Below, piece after piece: positions 1 to 7,829 of a DNA stretch of 31,783 nt. The stretch is from CAYTZH01 sp964442285 (lineage in GTDB: Bacteria; Myxococcota_A; UBA9160; JAFDET01), in NCBI GenBank assembly GCA_964442285.1, contig CAYTZH010000049.1:1-31783 (forward strand). The letters are read 5' to 3'. A model generated the notes under the pieces. That model was not told where the DNA came from. It did not search any database and saw only the letters and a list, made by a program, of their open reading frames with translations. The position numbers and the translations under genes are program-made. Position 1 is the stretch's first letter. Every line of letters starts with the position of its first letter.

Positions 1-1
1 C

Positions 2-799
2 CGGCCGGCGGGCACGCGCCGGGGAGCGCCGGACGCGGGCGCCCGACTGGACGTCGTCGAGACGCTGCGCGCGGCCGCGCCCTGGCAGCGCCTCCGCCGC
101 CGCGAGGCGCGGCCGCACCCCGAGGCGGAGACCCGGGGCGAGGGCGCCCGGGATCGCGTGCGGGTCCGACGCGACGACTTCCGGGTGACCCGCTTCACCC
201 AGCGCCGCGAGACGACGGCGATCTTCGCCGTGGACGCCTCGGGCTCGACCGCGGTGCAGCGCCTGGCCGAGGCCAAGGGGGCCGTGGAGATCCTCCTCGC
301 CGCCTGCTACGCGCGGCGCGACCGCGTGGCGCTGCTGGCGTTCCGGGGACGCGGCGCCGAGCTCCTGTTGCCGCCGACGCGCTCGCTGGTGCGCGCCAAG
401 CGAGGGCTGGCGGCGCTCCCGGGCGGGGGCGGGACGCCCCTGGCGGCGGGCATCGAGCTCGGCGCGCAGGTCGCCGAGGCGGTGGCGCGCCGGGGCGGGA
501 CGCCGCTGCTCGTGTTCCTCACCGACGGACGCGCCAACGTGGCGCGGGACGGCAGCCCGGGCCGCGCCGCTGCGGAGGCCGATGCGCTCGCGGGCGCCCG
601 GGCGCTGCAGGCCTCGGGCATGGCGGCGCTGCTCGTGGATACGTCGCGTCGGCCCCAGGCGGCGGCCGGCGCGCTCGCCCGGGCGATGGGCGCCACCTAC
701 CTGCCCCTGCCCTACGCCGACGCCGCGAGCCTCAGCGAGGCAGTGCGCGCGGCGGGCGCGAGCGGATCGACCGCTCCCGCAGCCAGGCTGGGCTCGTGA
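2..799 (+). CDS. bchD: Mg-protoporphyrin IX chelatase subunit D, C-terminal part (5' truncated by window edge)
   Basis: BchD is the AAA+/integrin-I subunit that works with BchI and BchH to insert Mg2+ into protoporphyrin IX, the first committed step to bacteriochlorophyll. The frame is open from base 2, so the visible 265 residues are the C-terminal von Willebrand A-like domain plus part of the acidic/linker region. The metal-site (MIDAS) motif DASGS is followed by GGGGTPLAAGI and LTDGRANVARDG, the expected order in BchD/ChlD. A GTG at 158 is internal, because homologous sequence continues upstream of it. The stop TGA (797-799) overlaps the GTG start of bchO by 4 bp, indicating translational coupling. 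bchI is expected upstream, outside the window. Identity is firm; the missing N-terminus is simply the window edge. Confidence 0.93.
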   Translation, partial: RPAGTRRGAPDAGARLDVVETLRAAAPWQRLRRREARPHPEAETRGEGARDRVRVRRDDFRVTRFTQRRETTAIFAVDASGSTAVQRLAEAKGAVEILLAACYARRDRVALLAFRGRGAELLLPPTRSLVRAKRGLAALPGGGGTPLAAGIELGAQVAEAVARRGGTPLLVFLTDGRANVARDGSPGRAAAEADALAGARALQASGMAALLVDTSRRPQAAAGALARAMGATYLPLPYADAASLSEAVRAAGASGSTAPAARLGS

Positions 800-1740
800 C
801 CGCGGGCTGCGACCCGTGGCCGCGGCCCGGCGGCGCGGGCGGACCGCTCGACTGGGACGTCGATGGACGCGACTGGCCGCATCGGGAGGCGAGCCGCTTC
901 CGCGAGGCCGGCGGGCTGCGCTGGCACCTCCAGGAGTTCGGGCAGGGCCCCACCCTACTTTTGGTGCACGGCACCGGCGCCTCGACCCACACCTGGCGGG
1001 ACCTCGCGACGATCCTGGCCCGGCACTTCACGGTCGTCGCCCCCGACCTGCCCGGCCATGGCTTCAGCCAGCGCGCGCAGGGCACCTCGTCCCTGCCCGG
1101 CATGGCGGGAGCCCTGGCTGCGTTGCTCCGCGCGCGGGCGGGTGCTCCCGTCGAGCTGGCCGTCGGGCACTCGGCGGGCGCCGCGATCCTGTGTCGGATG
1201 TGCCTCGACGGAGCGATCGCACCCCGGGGACTGGTCAGCCTGAACGGCGCCTTCCTGCCCCTGGGCGGCGCGGCCGGCCACCTCTTCCCGGGAATGGCCC
1301 GCCTGCTCTTCGGCAATCCGCTGGTCCCCTGGCTGCTGGCGAAACGCGCGGAGCTGCTGCCCAGGGCGCCGGAGCGGGTGCTCCGCGGCACCGGGTCGCG
1401 AATCGATCCGGAAGGCCTGCGACTGTACGCCCGGCTGATGCGCAGCCCCCAGCACCTCCTGGGGACCTTCGAGATGATGGCCCACTGGGACCTGGCCCCC
1501 CTGGTCCGCGCGCTGCCCGCGTTGGAGGCCGAGCTCCTCTTGATCGTCGGCGGCCGGGACCGCTACATCGCGCCCGCCCAGGCCGACCGCATCCGGGAGC
1601 GCGTCCCGCGCGCCGACGTGGCCCGCTATCCCGCACTGGGCCATCTTGCCCACGAGGAACGACCGCGCGAGATCGCCCGCCGGATCCTCGCCTTCGCCCG
1701 CGCGTGCAACGCAACGCACGCCCCTTCGGAGCCCATTTGA
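796..1740 (+). CDS. bchO: Mg-chelatase-associated alpha/beta hydrolase BchO
   Basis: 314-residue alpha/beta-hydrolase-fold protein that regularly follows bchID in photosynthesis clusters; its substrate is unknown and its link to Mg-chelatase is by gene neighbourhood. Visible signatures are the oxyanion-hole segment LLLVHGTGAS (54-63), the nucleophile elbow GHSAGA with Ser126, an acid-region GGRDRYIAP, and a C-terminal histidine in GHLAH (His283 or His286). No signal peptide is seen. The GTG start overlaps the bchD stop (GTGA), and its own stop overlaps the TTG start of the next gene (TTGA), so bchD, bchO and the carbon genes look co-transcribed. The family assignment is secure from fold plus position; biochemical function is inference. 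Confidence 0.9.
   Translation: MTAGCDPWPRPGGAGGPLDWDVDGRDWPHREASRFREAGGLRWHLQEFGQGPTLLLVHGTGASTHTWRDLATILARHFTVVAPDLPGHGFSQRAQGTSSLPGMAGALAALLRARAGAPVELAVGHSAGAAILCRMCLDGAIAPRGLVSLNGAFLPLGGAAGHLFPGMARLLFGNPLVPWLLAKRAELLPRAPERVLRGTGSRIDPEGLRLYARLMRSPQHLLGTFEMMAHWDLAPLVRALPALEAELLLIVGGRDRYIAPAQADRIRERVPRADVARYPALGHLAHEERPREIARRILAFARACNATHAPSEPI
1727..1731 (+). promoter_or_regulatory. Ribosome binding site deciding the TTG start of mcl
   Basis: CGGAG lies five bases before TTG 1737, inside the 3' end of bchO. No ATG lies in frame near this point, and the upstream GTG (about 1701) has no comparable site and would add a non-family N-terminus. Confidence 0.6.
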
Positions 1741-2657
1741 ACCCGTCGACCCCCAAGGCTCCCCTGCGCCGCTCCCTCTTCTTCGTCCCCGGCGGAGAGC
1801 CGCGCAAGCTCGAGAAGGCGCGCGGGATCGGCGCCGACACCCTGCTGCTCGACCTCGAGGACTCGGTGGCGTTGCCCGAGAAGGAGGGCGCGCGGGAGCA
1901 GGTCTCCGCTTTCCTGCGCGCCGGCGAGTTCGGGGGCTCCGAGCCGGCGGTGCGCGTCAACCCGCTCGGTACGCCCTACTTCGACGACGACGTCGATGCG
2001 GCGGTCGGCGCCGGCGCGGCGGCGCTCATGCTGCCGAAGGCGAGCTCACCCGAGACGCTGCTCGCCGCCGCCGAGCGCCTGCGCACGGCGGAGCAGGCCG
2101 CGGGCCGCGACCCCGCAGCCCCGGTCCGACTCCTGGCCCTGGTGGAGACCGCCGACGGGATCGCGCGGGTGGACTCCCTGGCCACGAGCCGCGCGCGGGT
2201 CGACGCGCTCTGCTTCGGTCACGCCGACTTCTCCCGCGACATGGGGCTCGCCAGCGCCGACGCCGCCCGCGGTGTCGTCTTCCACGCGCGCTGCGCCCTG
2301 GCGATCGCCGCGCGGGCGGGCCAGGTGGTCCCCGTCGACACGGTCTTTCTCGACGTTCGCGACGAAGCGGGGTTCCGCCGGGACGCGCAGCTGGGCCTGG
2401 AGCTGGGCTTCGAGGGCAAGCTCTGCATCCACCCGAGCCAGGTGGGCGTCGCGAACGAGGTTCACACGCCCTCGAAGGAGCAGATCATGTACGCACAGCG
2501 GGTGATGGAGGCCTCGCGCGAGGCCGAAGCCGAGGGCCGGGGGGTCTTCACCGTCGACGGCAAGATGGTGGACGCCCCCGTGATCGCGGCGCAGCACCGG
2601 GTGCTCGACCGCGCCCGGCGCGCCGGCGTCCTGGACGGAGATGCCCATGGCTGCTGA
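1737..2657 (+). CDS. mcl: CitE-type (beta-methyl)malyl-CoA lyase
   Basis: 306-residue HpcH/HpaI-CitE superfamily lyase. Family members cleave malyl-CoA to acetyl-CoA and glyoxylate, or beta-methylmalyl-CoA to propionyl-CoA and glyoxylate. Visible hallmarks are RRSLFFVPGG (11-20), LLLDLEDSV (36-44), substrate Arg73 in VRVNP, the Mg2+ ligand Glu137 in LVETADG and Asp164 in CFGHADFSRD; spacing matches characterised malyl-CoA lyases. The start chosen is TTG at 1737, overlapping the bchO stop and preceded at five bases by CGGAG (1727-1731); the frame is open further upstream, but only as a bchO shadow. The next gene is a mesaconyl-CoA hydratase homolog, which favours beta-methylmalyl-CoA as substrate. 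Alternatives are (S)-citramalyl-CoA lyase or a citrate-lyase beta-subunit paralog; no citrate lyase alpha or gamma subunits are nearby. Confidence 0.8.
   Translation: MNPSTPKAPLRRSLFFVPGGEPRKLEKARGIGADTLLLDLEDSVALPEKEGAREQVSAFLRAGEFGGSEPAVRVNPLGTPYFDDDVDAAVGAGAAALMLPKASSPETLLAAAERLRTAEQAAGRDPAAPVRLLALVETADGIARVDSLATSRARVDALCFGHADFSRDMGLASADAARGVVFHARCALAIAARAGQVVPVDTVFLDVRDEAGFRRDAQLGLELGFEGKLCIHPSQVGVANEVHTPSKEQIMYAQRVMEASREAEAEGRGVFTVDGKMVDAPVIAAQHRVLDRARRAGVLDGDAHGC
2637..2640 (+). promoter_or_regulatory. Ribosome binding site favouring ATG 2647 for mch
   Basis: GGAG ends directly against ATG 2641 but sits six bases from ATG 2647, a normal spacing, so the second ATG is the likely initiator. 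Confidence 0.55.
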
Positions 2658-3675
2658 GCGGATCGCCGTCGGCAGCCCGTGGTTCGACGACCTCAAGCGG
2701 GGTCAGGTCTTCGACGATGCCCCGGCCGTGACGCTCACCTCGGGGCACGCGGCGTTCCACGAGGCCGCGTACGGCGATCGGCTGCGCCTTCCCCTCGACG
2801 CCGAGCTCTCCCGCGCCGTGACGGGGCAGGAGAGGATGCTGATCAACCCCAACGTCGTGTGCAACGTGGCCATCGGGCAGACCACGTTTCCCTCCGGACG
2901 CGTGATCGGGAATCTCTTCTACCGCGGCCTCGTCCTGCAGCGCCCCGTCTACGAAGGGGACACCCTCCGCACGACCACCACCATCGCCGCCCTCCGGCAG
3001 AACCGCCCGAAGCCCGGCCGGCCGGCCACGGGCATGGCCGTCTTCGAGATGCACGTGGAGAACCAGCGGGGCGAGACCGTGCTGCACTTCTGGCGCTGCC
3101 CCATGCTGCCCTGTCGCGACCCCGAGGCCGCCACCGGGCACGCCGACTCCTTCGACGCCATCGAGGCGGAGCTCGACATGGACCGCGTTCGGGGCGTTGT
3201 GCCCGCGGAATGGTGCCTCGACGTCTATCGCGAACGCCTCCCCGGCCTCCACTTCGCCGACGTGCCGAGCGGCGTCGTGTACGAGGTCGAGGGGCGCGAC
3301 ACCGTGACGTGCGCGCCGGAGATCACTCGCCTCACCCTGAACGTGGCCGCGGCCCACACCGACGCCGGCGCCGCTGCCCACGGCCGGCGGCTGGTCTACG
3401 GCGGCCACACGATCTCCACCGCCGCGGCGCAGCTCACCCGGGCCCTGCCCAACCTGGTGACCTTCGTCGCGTGGCGCAGCTGCGACCACACGGCGCCGGT
3501 CTTCGAGGGCGACGTCCTGCGCAGCGAGTTCGAGGTGGAGGCCCGCCATCCCCTCGCGGGCGGCGGCGGCCTGCTCGACCTGCGCGCGCGGGTGTGGGCG
3601 GAGCGGGCGGCGCCGGCGGAGAACGAGGACGAGGTGCTCGTGCTCGACTGGCGGGTGCTCGCCCTGATGGCCTGA
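2647..3675 (+). CDS. mch: MaoC-family double-hotdog hydratase, probable mesaconyl-CoA hydratase
   Basis: 342 residues with two MaoC-like hotdog halves, the same build and length as Rhodobacter mesaconyl-CoA hydratase (about 343), which interconverts mesaconyl-CoA and beta-methylmalyl-CoA. The N-terminal half holds GRVIGNLFYRG and RPVYEGDTLR. The C-terminal half holds ITRLTLNVAAAHTD and GRRLVYGGHTIS, which resemble the C-terminal half of known Mch proteins. The start is ATG 2647 because GGAG at 2637-2640 is six bases away; ATG 2641 directly abuts that site. The gene overlaps mcl by 11 bp, and its stop shares a base with the pyc start (TGATG). In the ethylmalonyl-CoA pathway and 3-hydroxypropionate bicycle, Mch and Mcl act in consecutive steps, so adjacency supports both calls. 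Other MaoC dehydratases of unknown specificity remain possible. Confidence 0.7.
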   Translation: MAAERIAVGSPWFDDLKRGQVFDDAPAVTLTSGHAAFHEAAYGDRLRLPLDAELSRAVTGQERMLINPNVVCNVAIGQTTFPSGRVIGNLFYRGLVLQRPVYEGDTLRTTTTIAALRQNRPKPGRPATGMAVFEMHVENQRGETVLHFWRCPMLPCRDPEAATGHADSFDAIEAELDMDRVRGVVPAEWCLDVYRERLPGLHFADVPSGVVYEVEGRDTVTCAPEITRLTLNVAAAHTDAGAAAHGRRLVYGGHTISTAAAQLTRALPNLVTFVAWRSCDHTAPVFEGDVLRSEFEVEARHPLAGGGGLLDLRARVWAERAAPAENEDEVLVLDWRVLALMA

Positions 3676-6600
3676 TGGTCGTGTCGAAGATCCTGGTCGC
3701 GAACCGGAGCGAGATCGCCATCCGGATCGTCCGGGCGGCCCATGACCTGGGTCTCGAGGCGGTCAACGTCTACTCCGAGGAGGACCACCTCACCCTCCAC
3801 CGCTTCGCCGCGCCCGAGGCCTACCTGATCGGCAAGGGGCGGACGCCGGCGGGGGCCTACCTGGACATCGACGAGATGCTGCGGGTGGCGCGGGAGTCGG
3901 GATGCGATGCGGTGCACCCGGGCTACGGCTTCCTCTCGGAGAACCCGGACTTCGCCGAACGCTGCGGGCAGGCCGGCATCCGCTTCATCGGCCCCGAGCC
4001 CGACGTCATGCGCCGCCTCGGCAACAAGGTGCAGGCCCGCCGGCTGGCCGAGAGCGCCGACGTGCCGGTGATGCCGGCCACCGGACCGCTGCCCGAGGAT
4101 GCGGCGGAGGCCGCGCGCCTCGCCGAGGCGATCGGCTACCCGGTCATGCTGAAGGCGAGCTGGGGCGGTGGCGGCCGGGGCATGCGCGTCATCGGGTCGG
4201 CCGCAGAGCTGGCCGGGCAGCTCGAGATCGGTCGGCGAGAGGCGAAGTCGGCCTTCGGCAACGACGAGGTCTACCTCGAGAAGCTCGTGCGCCACGCGCG
4301 CCACGTGGAGGTCCAGATCCTGGGCGACCACCACGGCAACGTGGTGCACCTCTTCGAGCGCGACTGCACCGTGCAGCGGCGGCACCAGAAGGTGGTGGAG
4401 CGGGCCCCGGCCCCCTACCTCGACGAAGCGCGGCGGGCGGCCCTCTGCGAGGCGGCGCTGCGCCTGGCGCGGGCAGCGGGCTACACCAACGCGGGTACGG
4501 TGGAGTTTCTCGAGGACCGTGACAGCGGGGCCTTCTACTTCATCGAGGTCAACCCGCGGATCCAGGTGGAGCACACGGTGACCGAGCAGGTCACGGGACT
4601 GGACCTGGTGAAGGCCCAGATTCGGATCGCCGCCGGCGCGCGGATCGGGGAGCCCGAGAGTGGCGTCCCCGCCCAGGAAGCGATCCGTCTCCGGGGCTCG
4701 GCCCTGCAGTGCCGGGTGACCACCGAAGATCCGCGCAACAACTTCATTCCGGACTTCGGCCGGATCGTCTCGTACCGGGGGCCGGCCGGCGCCGGGATCC
4801 GACTCGACGAGGGCACGGCCTACTCCGGCGCCCTCATCACCCGGCACTACGACAGCCTGCTGGTGAAGGTGACCGCGTCCGGCCAGGACGACCGGGAGGC
4901 CGCCGACCGCATGCATCGCGCCCTGCGCGAGTTCCGCGTGCGCGGCGTGGAGACGAACCTGGACTTCCTCCAGGGCCTGGTAAGGCACCCGGCGTTCCTC
5001 CCCGGCCACTACACCACCCGCTTCATCGACGACACCCCGGAGCTCTTCGACCTCCCGCTGCCCCAGACCCAGCCCATCAAGCTGATCCACTACATCGGCG
5101 AGGTCATCGTCAACGGCAATCCCCAGGTGGCAGGGCGGGCCCGGCCGTCGAGCTGGCGGGAGCCCGAGGCGCCGCCCCTGCCCGACGTCGCGCCCCGGGA
5201 CGGGGCGCGTCAGCTCCTCGAGCGGGAGGGCCCGGAGGCGGTGGCGCGCTGGCTCCTCGAGCACCCGGTGCCCGTGGTCACCGACACCTCGTTCCGGGAT
5301 GCGCACCAGTCGCTCCTGGCGACCCGGGTCCGCACGCTCGACATGCTCCGGATCGCGCCCCACTACGCGAGGCTGCTGCCGGAGCTGTTCTCGGTAGAGT
5401 CGTGGGGCGGAGCCACCTTCGACGTCGCCCTGCGCTTCCTGAAGGAGGACCCCTGGCAGCGGCTCGCCGACCTCTCCGCCGCCATGCCGAACCTCATGCA
5501 GCAGATGCTGCTGCGGTCGTCGAACGCGGTCGGATACACGAACTATCCGGACAACGTGGTCTGCCACTTCATCACCCGGGCCGCCGAGGCCGGCGTCGAT
5601 GTCTTCCGCATCTTCGACTGCCTCAACTGGACGGAGAACATGCGGGAGGCGATCGCGGCGGTCTGCGAGACCGGCAAGATCGCCGAGGCGGCCATCTGCT
5701 ACACGGGCGACCTGCTGGATCCCGCCCGGCCCCGGTACGACCTGGCCTACTACCTGGGCCTGGCCCGGGAGCTCGAGGCCGCGGGCGCCCATATCCTGGC
5801 CATCAAGGACATGGCGGGCCTCCTGAAGCCGGCCGCGGCCACACGCCTGGTGAGCGCCCTGAAGGACGAGATCGGGCTGCCGATTCACTTCCATACCCAC
5901 GACACCAGCGGCGCCGCCGTGGCGAGCATCCTAGCCGCCGTGGAGGCCGGGGTGGATGCCTTCGACACGGCGATCGACTCCATGAGTGGCCTGACCTCCC
6001 AGCCGTGCATGGGCTCGACGGTGGCCGCCCTCCGCTTCACCGAGGCGGACCCGGGCCTCGACGAGGCCCACATCCGCCTGCTCAGCGACTACTGGGAGCA
6101 GGTGCGCGCCCAGTACACCGCCTTCGAGCCCGACGTGCGCTCCGGCGCATCGGAGGTCTACCTGCACGAGATGCCGGGCGGCCAGTTCACCAACCTGAAG
6201 GAGCAGGCGGCGTCCCTGGGCCTCGGGCGCCGCTGGCACGAGGTCGCTCGAGCCTACGCCGACGTGAACCGGGCCTTCGGCGACATCGTCAAGGTGACGC
6301 CGTCGTCCAAGGTGGTCGGCGACATGGCCCTCATGATGGTCTCCTCGGATCTCGGCATCGAGGACGTGTGCGACCCCGACCGCGAGATCTCCTTCCCGGA
6401 CTCCGTCGTCGCCTTCTTCGCCGGAGAGCTGGGCCAGCCTCCCGGCGGGTTCCCCGAGGCGCTCCAGCGCAAGGTGCTCCGGGGCCGGGCCCCCCTCACC
6501 GAGCGGCCCGGCAAGCACCTGGCCCCGATCGACCTCGACGCCGAACGCCAGAAGCTCGCCCGCGGCATCGGCCGGCCCGCGAGCGACCGCGACCTCGCCA

Positions 6601-7115
6601 GCCACACCCTGTATCCCAAGGTCTTCCTCGACTACACCCGCCACGTCCACGCCTACGGACACGTCCAGGTGCTTCCGACCCACGTGTTCTTCTACGGCAT
6701 GCAGCCCGGGGAGGACGTGACGGTGACCATGCTCGAAGACCGCAGCCAGGCCGTCCTCCGCTACCTGACGGTGTCCGAGGCGGACGCCGAGGGCATGCGC
6801 CACCTCTTCTTCGAGATCAACGGCTGGCCCGCCTCCGTGCGCATCCGCGATCGGGCCCTGGCCCACGACGCCGTCCTGCACGAGCGCGCCGACCTCGACG
6901 ACCCGACGCACGTCGCGGCCCCGATGCCCGGCCTGGTGGTCTCCGTGGCCGTCGAGACGGGTCAGTCCGTGGAGCCCGGCGACCTGCTCCTGATCATGGA
7001 GGCCATGAAGATGGAGACGGCGGTGGTCGCCGAGCGCGCCGGCGTGGTGAAGCGGGTGGTGGCCGCGCCGGACACCGAGGTCGACGCCAAGGACCTCCTG
7101 CTCGAGTTCGAGTAG
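3675..7115 (+). CDS. pyc: Pyruvate carboxylase, full-length single chain
   Basis: 1146-residue biotin enzyme converting pyruvate + HCO3- + ATP to oxaloacetate, the size of standard alpha4 pyruvate carboxylases. The N-terminal biotin carboxylase has HPGYGFLSEN, the glycine-rich GGGGRGM loop, CTVQRRHQK and IEVNPRIQVEHTVTEQ (Glu291). The central carboxyltransferase opens near residue 536 with TDTSFRDAHQS, carries the carboxylated Lys711 in AIKDMAGLL, and the metal site HFHTHD (738-743). The C-terminal biotin carrier holds EAMKM with biotinyl Lys1112. The ATG 3675 start overlaps the mch stop by one base; GTG 3681 is a minor alternative. A 48-bp gap separates it from the heme oxygenase. It is the last gene of the bchDO-mcl-mch unit, so anaplerotic CO2 uptake appears co-expressed with pigment synthesis. 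Confidence 0.96.
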   Translation: MVVSKILVANRSEIAIRIVRAAHDLGLEAVNVYSEEDHLTLHRFAAPEAYLIGKGRTPAGAYLDIDEMLRVARESGCDAVHPGYGFLSENPDFAERCGQAGIRFIGPEPDVMRRLGNKVQARRLAESADVPVMPATGPLPEDAAEAARLAEAIGYPVMLKASWGGGGRGMRVIGSAAELAGQLEIGRREAKSAFGNDEVYLEKLVRHARHVEVQILGDHHGNVVHLFERDCTVQRRHQKVVERAPAPYLDEARRAALCEAALRLARAAGYTNAGTVEFLEDRDSGAFYFIEVNPRIQVEHTVTEQVTGLDLVKAQIRIAAGARIGEPESGVPAQEAIRLRGSALQCRVTTEDPRNNFIPDFGRIVSYRGPAGAGIRLDEGTAYSGALITRHYDSLLVKVTASGQDDREAADRMHRALREFRVRGVETNLDFLQGLVRHPAFLPGHYTTRFIDDTPELFDLPLPQTQPIKLIHYIGEVIVNGNPQVAGRARPSSWREPEAPPLPDVAPRDGARQLLEREGPEAVARWLLEHPVPVVTDTSFRDAHQSLLATRVRTLDMLRIAPHYARLLPELFSVESWGGATFDVALRFLKEDPWQRLADLSAAMPNLMQQMLLRSSNAVGYTNYPDNVVCHFITRAAEAGVDVFRIFDCLNWTENMREAIAAVCETGKIAEAAICYTGDLLDPARPRYDLAYYLGLARELEAAGAHILAIKDMAGLLKPAAATRLVSALKDEIGLPIHFHTHDTSGAAVASILAAVEAGVDAFDTAIDSMSGLTSQPCMGSTVAALRFTEADPGLDEAHIRLLSDYWEQVRAQYTAFEPDVRSGASEVYLHEMPGGQFTNLKEQAASLGLGRRWHEVARAYADVNRAFGDIVKVTPSSKVVGDMALMMVSSDLGIEDVCDPDREISFPDSVVAFFAGELGQPPGGFPEALQRKVLRGRAPLTERPGKHLAPIDLDAERQKLARGIGRPASDRDLASHTLYPKVFLDYTRHVHAYGHVQVLPTHVFFYGMQPGEDVTVTMLEDRSQAVLRYLTVSEADAEGMRHLFFEINGWPASVRIRDRALAHDAVLHERADLDDPTHVAAPMPGLVVSVAVETGQSVEPGDLLLIMEAMKMETAVVAERAGVVKRVVAAPDTEVDAKDLLLEFE

Positions 7116-7128
7116 GCGCCGGATCGCG

Positions 7129-7157
7129 TTGCGGTCGCGGAGCGGCCTCCGTATGCT
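7129..7157 (+). promoter_or_regulatory. Weak candidate sigma-70 promoter for the heme oxygenase
   Basis: TTGCGG (7129-7134), a 17-bp spacer and TATGCT (7152-7157) lie in the short pyc-hmuO gap. Initiation about seven bases on would fall at the GTG start, implying a leaderless message. The boxes are poor matches and read-through from pyc is equally possible. Confidence 0.3.
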
Positions 7158-7163
7158 CGACCC

Positions 7164-7829
7164 GTGACCGCCCCGACGATCGGTCTCGCCGACCTCCTCC
7201 GCGACGCGACCCGGACGCTGCACGATCGCGCGGAGCGGTCGGGCGTCGTGGCCGCGCTGATCCGGGGCCGCGCGCGTCGCGAGGAGTACGCGCTGCTGCT
7301 GCGCAACCTGCTGCCTCCCTACCGGAGCCTGGAAGAGGCCCTGGGGCGCCGCCGCGGCAGCGTTGGGATCGGGCCGCTCGCCGACCCGGTGGTCTTCCGA
7401 AGCGCGGCCCTCGAGGCCGACCTGCGGTCCCTGGCGGGACCCGACTGGGCACGCGCCCTGCCCGTGCTGCCGGCGGGCCGGGACTATGCGCAGCGGATCG
7501 CCGCGTCGGCCGGGAGCGACGCCCGGCTTCTCGCCCACGCCTACGTGCGCTACCTGGGCGACCTGAACGGCGGTCGGATCGTCGCGCGGCGGCTCGGCCA
7601 GGCGCTGGGACTCCCGCCTCGGGCCCTGCACTTCTACGCCTATCCCGAGGTCTCCGACCTGGCGCCGCTCCGGGACGCCTACCGCCGCGCCGTGGACCGC
7701 GCGGCTCCCCACGTGGACCCCGAGGCCGCCCTCGACGAGGCGCGGTTGGCCTTCGAGCTCAACATCGCGCTCTCGGAGGCGGTCCAGCGTCGGGCGGACG
7801 CCGGAACCCTCCTGCGCCCCGCCGGCTAG
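7164..7829 (+). CDS. hmuO: Biliverdin-producing heme oxygenase
   Basis: 221-residue soluble HO-1-fold heme oxygenase that opens heme to biliverdin, CO and Fe2+. The proximal heme ligand is His20 in ATRTLHDRAE, and the distal-helix glycines are in YVRYLGDLNGG (128-137), both diagnostic. The GTG start has no clear ribosome binding site. The gene lies 48 bp after pyc on the same strand and ends tail-to-tail with a bacteriophytochrome gene, sharing the bases CTAG (7826-7829). Since bacteriophytochromes bind biliverdin, its likely job is chromophore supply (BphO role) rather than iron acquisition; no heme-uptake genes are nearby. The symbol is generic; bphO would be an equally fair name. Confidence 0.9.
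   Translation: MTAPTIGLADLLRDATRTLHDRAERSGVVAALIRGRARREEYALLLRNLLPPYRSLEEALGRRRGSVGIGPLADPVVFRSAALEADLRSLAGPDWARALPVLPAGRDYAQRIAASAGSDARLLAHAYVRYLGDLNGGRIVARRLGQALGLPPRALHFYAYPEVSDLAPLRDAYRRAVDRAAPHVDPEAALDEARLAFELNIALSEAVQRRADAGTLLRPAG

Noticed and set aside
2641..2646. ATG 2641 as start of mch
   Set aside because: The GGAG site directly abuts it; ATG 2647 has normal spacing.
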